Of a stretch of DNA of 64,000 nt, positions 26,618 to 34,684 are shown piece by piece. The position numbers and the translations under genes were made by a program. Source of the stretch: Mesostigma viride. Taxonomy: Eukaryota; Streptophyta; Mesostigmatophyceae; Mesostigmatales; Mesostigmataceae. Location: assembly GCA_009746045.1 (NCBI GenBank), contig RPFO01000702.1, positions 184,001 through 248,000 on the forward strand. Reading direction: 5' to 3'. The stretch's first letter is position 1. Every line of letters starts with the position of its first letter. A model generated the notes under the pieces. It was not told where the DNA came from. It made no database searches and worked only from the letters and a program-made list of their open reading frames with translations.

Positions 26618-28966
26618 ATGCCATCCCCTCTAAAAACTATTTCTAACAAACTTATTATAAAACCATCTTTTTTCTATAAAATTTATAAAGGATTGAGAAA
26701 GTGGGTTCTTGTAAATAGAGCGGCTTCTATGAGGCCAACTTTTAATGATCTTCTCCGTACACTTCATCAGCTCGTAAAAGATGAACACTTGATGAAAACG
26801 GAGAACATAAAGGCAAATTTTTCAAAGTTGGAGCGTTTTATGCTCCAGATAGTATTAGCTTGTTATAAAGCTAATACTAAAATTGGTAGCCCGACACAAG
26901 CAGAGAATTGGTTAGATCGTGCTTTACTTTTTGCACCTCTAAATTCCACATTACAACGGGATAAAGGTGTATTTCACCAAAAGCGGCAAGAATGGAAAGA
27001 GGCTTGTATATATTTTGAGAAGGCATGTACGCTTAGGCCAGATATTGCTTCCTATCATGGATCACTTGCTTACTCACAATATCAACTAGGTAATTACACT
27101 GGCGCTGTAGAGGAATATTACAAAGCTTTAGCAATTGATGGAGACAATCGTGCTTGGTGGATACGTTTAGCTCGGGCACAAATACATTTGGATGCCTTGT
27201 TAGATGCACTAGAAAGCTATAAAAAAGCATTAACACTTCAAGAGGATACTCAGATACGAAATATTCATGATGAATTAGCACGCCTAATATCTTCTGGTTC
27301 TCGTACGGTAGGGGTAGCTTATTACGATGCTATTTTTACTGATTCGGCCAAATATAGGCAGGCAGCAGAAAATTCCGAGTATGCTGTCATATGGCACCAT
27401 ATTGTTGATATTCTGCGTAATAATACAACACAGAGTATTCTTGATTTAGGTTGTGGACCAGGACAATTTGCTGAGTTTATTACTACCCATATGCCTGATG
27501 TACAGTACACCGGGCTGGATTTTAGTACAGTAGCTATTTCCCAAGCTCGCCAGCGCTGTCCCCATTACTTATTTAAGCAACAGGAATTATCTAATATTAT
27601 TTTCAATGAGCTCCCACCTTTTGATACTGTTGTTTGTACCGAAGTGTTAGAACATGTGGAAAATGATCTAGAAATCCTGTCAGAAATTCCAATCGGTTCA
27701 TTTATTGTTGCTTCTGTTCCAAACTTTGACTCTTTCGGACATGTTCGCCTTTTCCATACTCCCCAAGAAATACAAGAACGTTACGGAAGTATAATTGATA
27801 ACATGGAAATCCATAAAATTACCCTAACTGCGCAAAATACCTTGTGGCTGTTGTATGGTAGGCGAGCCGGACAAAGTATAGAGGAAATAAATAGTCTCTC
27901 CACAATCACACCGCAATTAAATCAGAGTAACCGTGGTGCCAGCGAAATGGGGTTTCCTGAAACTATCCTATATCCAATACCTACAAGTTCGACATTTACC
28001 AATTCAGCTCAAAAAGAAGAAAAGTTGTTTACGGTAAAGGATTTTTTTAATCAGAATTCTAGACCATCTTGCGAAGGTCCGTTACCTTTTGAGTACATTC
28101 AGACCTTCTACGAAACACTTTTGGAAAGTAATATGGACAGATTTCTTGATTTTAATGATTTACAATTTTCACAGAATCAAGATATCAAAACTGAAGAAGG
28201 ACTAAATAAGTTATTTGAAGAGGAATACAAACTGTGGAGGAAAGAAAGTTTGAGTAATACTAATTCTAAGAAGCTTAATCTTCTAATCCAGCACGATTCA
28301 GATAGTGGTCCTATAGAAACAGAATATATGTGTGCATTTGAAGCAGCAATTGGTATTAAGTCAACAACTGCTATTTTCTGCAGATTGAGGTCTAATAACA
28401 GTATTTATAGGTATAAAATTAATTATGCTTTGCTAAAGCAACTTCAAGATGAAAAACATATGTGCTTTGCATATCATTGTAACGCAGCAGAACTAGCCGC
28501 ATATGACGAACAGAAAATTGCTAATATTTTTAATGAAGATGTAGAATTCTTATATTCACAAGGTCTTAATATTCAATTTTTTTCCCCGCATGGTGGAATT
28601 CCAAGCTCTTCAGGACTTAATAATAACAGTTTTTTTTATCCATCTTTTAGTAATCGACGCCTTATCTGGACTCATAACAAATTTTCTCCTAAAGGTCATC
28701 GCTATTCTGATGGAGGGGGAATAAGCCGTAACTTGAATATGGATTTACGTAATTGGTTTATAACAAGACTTTCTAGTAATGAGCGACCATTAACTCATAG
28801 GTATTTCTTGCTATTGCATCCACAATATTACTTTGCTAAAGATTCCTCTCAAGCTGAAAAGTATTTTACTAGTAACCCTTGGTTAAGGGAATTTTGGGAA
28901 TTATATAGCGCAGGTCGAGCTGTAGAGTATTGGGAACCGCTTTTGAAATGCTTAAAGTCCTTATAG
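26618..28966 (+). CDS. Three-domain protein: TPR, SAM methyltransferase and polysaccharide-deacetylase-like
   Basis: 782 residues from the ATG at 26618 (AAGG at 26607-26610); the frame is open further upstream but there shadows the previous gene. Residues 90-220 are TPR repeats (WKEACIYFEKACTLRPD, YTGAVEEYYKALAIDGDN, LDALESYKKALTLQED). Residues 265-430 are a methyltransferase with SILDLGCGPGQFAEF, YTGLDFSTVAISQARQ and VVCTEVLEHVEND. From about 550 the chain has LIQHDSDSGPIETEY and FSPHGGIPSSSG, resembling NodB-type deacetylases. The domain set suggests a polysaccharide-modifying enzyme; the exact reaction is not known. Confidence 0.68.
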   Translation: MPSPLKTISNKLIIKPSFFYKIYKGLRKWVLVNRAASMRPTFNDLLRTLHQLVKDEHLMKTENIKANFSKLERFMLQIVLACYKANTKIGSPTQAENWLDRALLFAPLNSTLQRDKGVFHQKRQEWKEACIYFEKACTLRPDIASYHGSLAYSQYQLGNYTGAVEEYYKALAIDGDNRAWWIRLARAQIHLDALLDALESYKKALTLQEDTQIRNIHDELARLISSGSRTVGVAYYDAIFTDSAKYRQAAENSEYAVIWHHIVDILRNNTTQSILDLGCGPGQFAEFITTHMPDVQYTGLDFSTVAISQARQRCPHYLFKQQELSNIIFNELPPFDTVVCTEVLEHVENDLEILSEIPIGSFIVASVPNFDSFGHVRLFHTPQEIQERYGSIIDNMEIHKITLTAQNTLWLLYGRRAGQSIEEINSLSTITPQLNQSNRGASEMGFPETILYPIPTSSTFTNSAQKEEKLFTVKDFFNQNSRPSCEGPLPFEYIQTFYETLLESNMDRFLDFNDLQFSQNQDIKTEEGLNKLFEEEYKLWRKESLSNTNSKKLNLLIQHDSDSGPIETEYMCAFEAAIGIKSTTAIFCRLRSNNSIYRYKINYALLKQLQDEKHMCFAYHCNAAELAAYDEQKIANIFNEDVEFLYSQGLNIQFFSPHGGIPSSSGLNNNSFFYPSFSNRRLIWTHNKFSPKGHRYSDGGGISRNLNMDLRNWFITRLSSNERPLTHRYFLLLHPQYYFAKDSSQAEKYFTSNPWLREFWELYSAGRAVEYWEPLLKCLKSL

Positions 28967-29026
28967 GTGATTTATCTTATTGTCAATAGTAGTTGACTTA
29001 AAATTGCTTAGAATAAATAAATACTA

Positions 29027-29881
29027 GGTTCTGTGAAGTTTTGGAATAAGTGAGGTGAAAAAGGTAAGGCGGTAGTGTATTTTGGGTTTGTTCAAAAAAA
29101 ACATTCCCTAAAATGGATTATCATATAAAAACACCAGAATGGGAACAAATTATTGCAATATTAAGAACAAGAAAAGATATAAAAACGAGGAATGAGAGAA
29201 GGCTCAGAAAATTTATTGAAGCTATATGGTATATGGCCCAGTCTGGTTGTCAATGGCGTCTATTGCCAAGTGTTTATGGTTCATGGAGAGCTGCGCATAT
29301 GAGGTTTAGAAGCTGGGCTAAACAAGGAATATGGGAAGCTTTGTTTACACAAGTACAAGTTGATCCAGATATGGAAGCAACGATGATTGATACTACCATA
29401 GTGCGTGTACACTCATGCTCATCTGGTTATACAAAAGATAGTCAAAATCAAGAAGCTTTAGGGTGCAGCAAAGGAGATTTTACAACAAAGATACATGCTC
29501 TGGTTGACGCTATTGGTAATCCTCTGAAATTTACTTTAACACCGGGTCAAAGACACGATATTACACAAGCCGGTTCCTTGGTATATAGTCTAGAAAACAC
29601 AATGCTGCTTGCGGATAAAGGCTACGACAGCGATGCTTTAGTAGAGCAGCTTAAAGGGCAAAAATGCGGTACCGTCATTCCACCCTAAAAAAACAGAAAA
29701 CATAAACGGGATTACGATAAGCACATATACAAAAAACGTCACTTAATTGAATGTTTCTTTGGAAAAATCAAGCATTTTAGACGAGTCTTTTCAAGATTTG
29801 ATAAAACTGCTGTTGTTTTTATATCTTTTCTACAATTTGTTGGAGTTCTTATATGGCTCCGTTAGAAAACTTCACAGAACC
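29027..29881 (+). mobile_element. IS5-family (IS427-like) insertion sequence, 855 bp
   Basis: Inverted repeats GGTTCTGTGAAGTTTT at 29027-29042 and its complement at 29866-29881, flanked on both sides by TA, a plausible target duplication. It carries one transposase gene interrupted by a stop codon. It inserted between the three-domain enzyme gene and kpsC, so it may separate kpsC-kpsS from an upstream promoter. Confidence 0.9.
29113..29866 (+). pseudogene. IS5-family transposase with one in-frame stop
   Basis: N-terminal DUF4096-type part (RRLRKFIEAIWYMAQSGCQW, PSVYGSWRAAHMRFRSW) and DDE part: first Asp in ATMIDTTIVRVH, second in LADKGYDSDALVEQL, and Glu in HLIECFFGKIKHFRRVFSRF. Codon 192 is TAA (29686-29688), and the frame is open on both sides of it, so this is a nonsense change rather than a frameshift. 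It lies in a run of A where related elements use frameshifting, so some readthrough cannot be excluded. Confidence 0.85.
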
Positions 29882-29907
29882 TAAATGAGATCTAGAGAAT
29901 ATACCTT

Positions 29908-31911
29908 ATGCCTCAGTACTATGCAATATTTAACCACGGTCTTCGCAAGTTAAAAACTCTGGAAAAGTTTTTAGGTGCAAAAATAATCCGGTCTTTCTTT
30001 TTTGCTCCCAAGAACATTGACGCTACACTTGGGTGGGGACGTAAAAAATATAGTCAGCGTGCAAGGAAGGTAGCAGTATCACGAGGTTTAAAATATTATT
30101 CTCTTGAAGATGGATTCTTGCGTTCTATAGGACTTGGCCCTTCTGAACCACCTCTTTCAATAGTAATAGATGATATTGGAATTTATTACGATGCAACTAC
30201 GAGCTCTAGATTAGAACAATTAATCAAGCAAGCTTTATCACCTAACCAAGCCAATAGGGCAAATATAATTATTAATAAATGGAGAGAAGCCAGGGTCTCC
30301 AAATATAACCACTTGCGAGAATATAATGGTAAATTACCAGCTAAATATGTATTGGTGGTTGACCAAACTATGGGGGATGATTCTATAAGTTTTGGTTTAG
30401 CTACAAAAAAAAGTTTTGCCCACATGCTTGAAGCAGCGCTGTCTGAAAATCCTGACACAACTATAATAATCAAAACCCATCCGGAAGTAATGGCAGGGCG
30501 TAAACGTGGTCATTTTGACCTGACCCAACTTATCTCTAATCCTAGACTTCAAATTTTAGGAGTCAATGTTCATCCTGTAAAATTAATTGAGCATGCCAAA
30601 ACTATTTATACTGTTACCTCGCAGATAGGTTTTGAGGGACTCTTATGGGGCAAAAAGGTACGTACTTTTGGTATGCCATTTTATGCTGGATGGGGCTTAA
30701 CTCAAGATGAGCTAACAGCACCTACCAGGCGCAAAAATATATCACTAGAACATCTTGTTTATGCAGCCCTTGTAGATTATCCTCGATATATTGATCCAGA
30801 AAACGGTGAACTATGCACACCTGAAAGATTAATTGAATGGATAGGTTTACAAAGGAGAATGTATGAACGTTTTCCCGAAACAGTTTATGCAGTAGGGTTT
30901 TCTTATTGGAAGAAACCAATATTGAAAGGCTTCTTTCAAGGTACATCGGTTAAATTTACAAAGTATCTCGATACTATACCAGAAGGCTCAACTATCGCTG
31001 TATGGGGAAAAAAGGAAGTAAATATTTTAGCAAGTGGTACGCATAAAGCAGATGTTAATAATAACACAAATATAATTTGCATAGAAGATGGCTTCCTTCG
31101 GTCAGTAGGGCTGGGTGCAGATCTAATAAGCCCTATTTCATGGGTTATGGATAACCGTGGCATATACTATGATTCTAAAACGATCTCTGATTTAGAATAT
31201 TTACTACAAACCACACAATTTACTACAGAAATTCTATCCAGAGCTCAAGAACTAAGGAAAAAAATTGTTAGATTAAAACTTACTAAGTATAATGTTGGGG
31301 AAGTTCCTTGGCGAAGACCAGTAGGTGTTAATCGCATTATATTAGTTCCTGGTCAAGTGGAAGGTGATGCCTCTATTTCTTTTGGTTCTCCGGTGGTCAA
31401 AAAAAATATCGATTTACTGCGTACCGTCCGTCAGGTAAATCCGGAAGCTTATATAGTTTACAAACCACACCCAGATGTAGTAGCTGGTTTACGTGCCGAA
31501 GGTACTGATGAAAACAAAGCAGTCTTATGGTGTAATGAAATTGTGACTGATAGTCCTATAGGCGAAATGTTGGAACTCATTGATGAAGTACACACTATAA
31601 CTTCTTTAGCTGGATTTGAAGCCCTAATTCGTGGCAAAAAAGTTATAACATATGGACAGCCTTTTTACTCAGGATGGGGGCTAACGGAGGATCATTATAA
31701 AATTACAAGGCGTAATAGTAATTTAAACTTAGATGAACTTGTTGCAGGAGCATTAATCCTGTACCCTACATACCTAAGTCAAATTACACAAAAGTTTACT
31801 ACACCGGAACAAGTGCTAGATGAGTTATCGAAGTGGCAAAGGCTAAATATGAAGATATCTTGGCAACGTAAATTATTGCGATTATTATTATGTATAATTA
31901 AGAAGAAATAA
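29908..31911 (+). CDS. kpsC: Capsular polysaccharide beta-Kdo transferase KpsC
   Basis: 667 residues, like E. coli KpsC (675). Two tandem GT-B-type glycosyltransferase modules, residues 1-325 and 330-660, each with the family pattern (SLEDGFLRSIGLG and CIEDGFLRSVGLG; DQTMGDDSISFG and PGQVEGDASISFG; GLLWGKKVRTFGMPFYAGWGL and ALIRGKKVITYGQPFYSGWGL). In known systems KpsC adds alternating Kdo residues to the phospholipid anchor started by KpsS. The TAA overlaps the next ATG by one base, so kpsC and kpsS are coupled. Confidence 0.94.
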   Translation: MPQYYAIFNHGLRKLKTLEKFLGAKIIRSFFFAPKNIDATLGWGRKKYSQRARKVAVSRGLKYYSLEDGFLRSIGLGPSEPPLSIVIDDIGIYYDATTSSRLEQLIKQALSPNQANRANIIINKWREARVSKYNHLREYNGKLPAKYVLVVDQTMGDDSISFGLATKKSFAHMLEAALSENPDTTIIIKTHPEVMAGRKRGHFDLTQLISNPRLQILGVNVHPVKLIEHAKTIYTVTSQIGFEGLLWGKKVRTFGMPFYAGWGLTQDELTAPTRRKNISLEHLVYAALVDYPRYIDPENGELCTPERLIEWIGLQRRMYERFPETVYAVGFSYWKKPILKGFFQGTSVKFTKYLDTIPEGSTIAVWGKKEVNILASGTHKADVNNNTNIICIEDGFLRSVGLGADLISPISWVMDNRGIYYDSKTISDLEYLLQTTQFTTEILSRAQELRKKIVRLKLTKYNVGEVPWRRPVGVNRIILVPGQVEGDASISFGSPVVKKNIDLLRTVRQVNPEAYIVYKPHPDVVAGLRAEGTDENKAVLWCNEIVTDSPIGEMLELIDEVHTITSLAGFEALIRGKKVITYGQPFYSGWGLTEDHYKITRRNSNLNLDELVAGALILYPTYLSQITQKFTTPEQVLDELSKWQRLNMKISWQRKLLRLLLCIIKKK

Positions 31912-33071
31912 TGATAAATATTAACAAATTGTCCTATAAGCGAATTTGTTTATTACAAGGTCCTATGGGACCATTTTTTTATAAATTAGCTAAATATTTA
32001 AAATCTAGAAACAACCAAGTATATAAAATAAATTTTAATGGTGGGGACTGGATTTTTTATCCAAATCATTCCATTAATTTCCTTTCTAGTATTAAGGAAT
32101 GGCCAAGCTTTTTAGAAAAGACTTTAAACCAGTTAAATATTGACATAATAATTTTGTTTGGTGATTGCCGACCAATGCACTTAATTGCACGTGAGATAGC
32201 TCACAAGAAAGGAATTAAAATTATTGTATTTGAAGAAGGTTATGTGCGACCAAATTATATAACTATGGAAGAATTTGGAGTTAATAATTATTCTTCTCTT
32301 CCTCGAAATCCAGATTTCTATTTAGAACAGCCATTACGTGAAATAGAATCTCCTCAAAATGTGACAAACAGATTTTTTTATGGAACACTCTGGGCTATTT
32401 TATATTATCTGAGTAGTGCATTATTGCGGCGTTGGTTTAGGCATTACAAGCACCATAGACCACTAAATTTACTTGAGATAGCACCTTGGATACGTAGTTT
32501 TTGGCGTAAAGGCATGTATGCTGTGAAAGAAAGAGGAATACATGTTGAACTCGTTTCAACCCTATCAGGTAAATACTTTTTAGTCCCCTTACAAGTACAT
32601 AACGATGCACAACTTTTTTACCACTCACAATATAATTCGATAGAACAATTTATTAGGGAAGTTATTAATTCGTTTGCTACTTGTGCACCGTTAGATACCT
32701 ATCTTGTAATCAAGCACCACCCTATGGATCGTGGTTATCGAGACTATAGTAACATGTTACAGAGCTTAGCCGATAGCTATAAGGTAAATGGCAGGCTGTA
32801 TTACATACATGACCGACACTTACCTACCTTACTAAAGCATGCCAAAGGTGTAGTACTTATCAATAGCACAGTTGGTCTATCAGCTTTATATCACGACGTT
32901 CCACTAAAAGTATGCGGACGTGCTGTTTATGATATGGCTGGTCTTACCTTTACTGGTACTTTAAATGATTTTTGGCAGCAAGCACAAAGTAGTAGGTCAG
33001 ATAGAAAACTTTTTAAGCATTTTTATAGTTATCTAATACATCAAACTCAGTTAAACTGCAGTTTCTATTAA
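31911..33071 (+). CDS. kpsS: Capsular polysaccharide Kdo transferase KpsS
   Basis: 386 residues, like E. coli KpsS (389). Family features: CLLQGPMGPFFYKLAKYLKS, the conserved FNGGDW, VFEEGYVRPNYITME and VLINSTVGLSALYHDVPLKVCG. KpsS places the first Kdo on lyso-phosphatidylglycerol in group 2 capsules. It closes the capsule locus; 203 bp further on the IS982 half copy begins. Kdo activation genes (kpsU, kpsF) are not in the window, though Kdo made for lipopolysaccharide could be used. Confidence 0.92.
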   Translation: MININKLSYKRICLLQGPMGPFFYKLAKYLKSRNNQVYKINFNGGDWIFYPNHSINFLSSIKEWPSFLEKTLNQLNIDIIILFGDCRPMHLIAREIAHKKGIKIIVFEEGYVRPNYITMEEFGVNNYSSLPRNPDFYLEQPLREIESPQNVTNRFFYGTLWAILYYLSSALLRRWFRHYKHHRPLNLLEIAPWIRSFWRKGMYAVKERGIHVELVSTLSGKYFLVPLQVHNDAQLFYHSQYNSIEQFIREVINSFATCAPLDTYLVIKHHPMDRGYRDYSNMLQSLADSYKVNGRLYYIHDRHLPTLLKHAKGVVLINSTVGLSALYHDVPLKVCGRAVYDMAGLTFTGTLNDFWQQAQSSRSDRKLFKHFYSYLIHQTQLNCSFY

Positions 33072-33274
33072 ATGTAGAGTTTTAATCCTATTGGAAAAAT
33101 CAATCACTATCAACTAATAACTGGTAGGATATTCTCAAAAATCTTAGCTGAGATTAATTTCTATCCCCAATAATTTTGCTCATTTATACTATAGGGGTAA
33201 TGCCGGTAAACTCGAGAAGAAAGTTGTAGTGGATTAACCTGAACTGTGGTTAAGAAAGTAGCTGAATAACGCCA

Positions 33275-33625
33275 GTTTCGCATTAGAAAGTTAAAAATTT
33301 TGCAAGTGCAAAAGGGATTTAATAGATGGTTTATTGCCTGATAATTGATAGCTGATGAGGGCAGCAACCATATGGACAAAAGCATTTGTAACCGATCTAT
33401 GCCTTGAATGCTCAAATTTGCCTAGCAATTTGATTTTGCCGAAGACTGATTCTATTAATGCTCGTTTGAGTAATAATATTTTATCAATCAAAGACATAAG
33501 CTTATTTTCCATATTTTTCTTCACTTTGGTGATTATAAAGATTCCTTGTTCTAAAAGCTCTCTGAATAACTCTTGAGAGATATAGACTCTATCGCCAAAA
33601 ACCTTGCCAAACAAACCTTTAATCA
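33275..33625 (-). mobile_element. 3' half of an IS982-family element (351 bp), cut at 33625
   Basis: Starts at the terminal repeat GTTTCGCATTAGAAAGTTA (33275-33293) and follows the transposase-end half of the complete copy at 7149-8114 with few differences, then diverges sharply after 33625. It complements the 5' half at 5706-6322: 617 + 351 - 2 = 966 bp, the full length. It is in the opposite orientation to that half. Confidence 0.92.
33291..33625 (-). pseudogene. Truncated IS982-family transposase (C-terminal part)
   Basis: Encodes the last 110 or so residues of the IS982 transposase from IKGLFGKVFGDR to the stop, with the second Asp (VFGDRVYISQEL) and the Glu (ALIESVFGKIK) but no first Asp. 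The open frame begins four codons upstream in unrelated DNA. Differences from the intact copy include V for G after FGDR and A for D in VAALISYQLS. Confidence 0.9.
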
Positions 33626-33633
33626 CCGTAATA

Positions 33634-33662
33634 ATCACTACCGTATTTATTACGGTAGTGAT
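33634..33662. other. Perfect 12-bp hairpin at the island's right breakpoint
   Basis: ATCACTACCGTA (33634-33645) and its complement TACGGTAGTGAT (33651-33662) enclose a five-base loop TTTAT. It begins nine bases after the point where the IS982 half copy ends. No T run follows, so a terminator is not obvious; an operator or a recombination site fits equally. The DNA from here to 33926 holds no recognisable gene. Confidence 0.6.
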
Positions 33663-33848
33663 ATAATTGAACTTTGTAGTCGATAACCAACTTAAAATAA
33701 GTAGGCATATTAAAAAGTTAAGAAATATTATTATGAAATTGTAATTTTAAGTATAAAATTCATAAAAAAGTGTTTATACCCAAGATAACTTAATTAAGGA
33801 TTTTTATTAGAAAATCATGTTTCTTATTTCAAGAATTAGCTACAGAGA

Positions 33849-33864
33849 TTATGGATATCCATAA
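33849..33864. promoter_or_regulatory. 16-bp perfect palindrome upstream of the PAS-LuxR gene
   Basis: TTATGGATATCCATAA is fully self-complementary and lies 62 bp before the ATG of the regulator remnant. Dimeric regulators bind such sites, so autoregulation is possible; short palindromes in AT-rich DNA also arise by chance. Confidence 0.3.
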
Positions 33865-33926
33865 ATAATTATGGTATAACTTGAACCCAGATTTATTACA
33901 AAAATATTAATTCGCATATTATACTG

Positions 33927-34679
33927 ATGCCTAAGTCTAAGCAATATCAAAGCCCTATAGAGAGTAAAATAATCATCTCGAAGTAGAATGATCTGAAATC
34001 TGAATTTTCGTCTATAACAAATATACCTGGCTTTGTTATCGCTAAAGATATTCATTCAAGATATTCTGTTATTAGCAAAGATTACGCCTTATTACTTGGC
34101 TGGAAGAGCCCTGATCAATGTATTGATTTAACAGATTTTGATATACCTTGTGAAGCGGTAAAGGCAGCAGAGCAATTTAGGACTCTTGATCAAAAAGTGG
34201 TGGATACTGCAAAAGCCGTACTAAGCGTGTACATTTGCAATTATTCATCCGGTTGGAAAACTTTAATTAGTAACAAGAGCCCTATCCAGCAGGAAAACGG
34301 GAATGTTGCCGGAATATATGGACAGGTCATGGATGTATCGAATACCAATATGTTTAATTGGTATTTGACCTTAAATCAAAAGGATCAGAAATTCATAAAT
34401 ACCAAAAATAAACCAGCAATTTATATTTTAAATCAGGAACATTCCCCTCTACCGTTAAGCAAACAACAACAAGCATGCGTGTTTTTATTGCTGCGAGGCA
34501 AATCCATGAAAGAAATTGCTAAAATTTTAAATTTGTCGGTACGGACTGTAGAATCCTATTTTATGATAATCAAGTTAAAACTAGGATGTAATAATAAATC
34601 TCAAATCATAGAAAAAGCAATTAATAGCGGATTTCTATATTATATTCCAGAAGATATAATTTCTATGGAAATGCATTAG
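33927..34679 (+). pseudogene. PAS-LuxR transcriptional regulator with a nonsense codon near the start
   Basis: The frame opens at ATG 33927 (MPKSKQYQSPIESKIIISK), meets TAG at 33984-33986 (codon 20) and continues open to 34679. After the stop it encodes a PAS-like domain (NIPGFVIAKDIHSRYSVISK, YALLLGWKSPDQCI) and a C-terminal LuxR HTH (LSKQQQACVFLLLRGKSMKE, LNLSVRTVESYFMIIKLKLG). No ATG, GTG or TTG start occurs between the stop and the GTG at 34197, which would drop most of the PAS domain. Either the gene is dead or only an HTH-containing 160-residue product is made. Confidence 0.7.
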
Positions 34680-34684
34680 GTATT

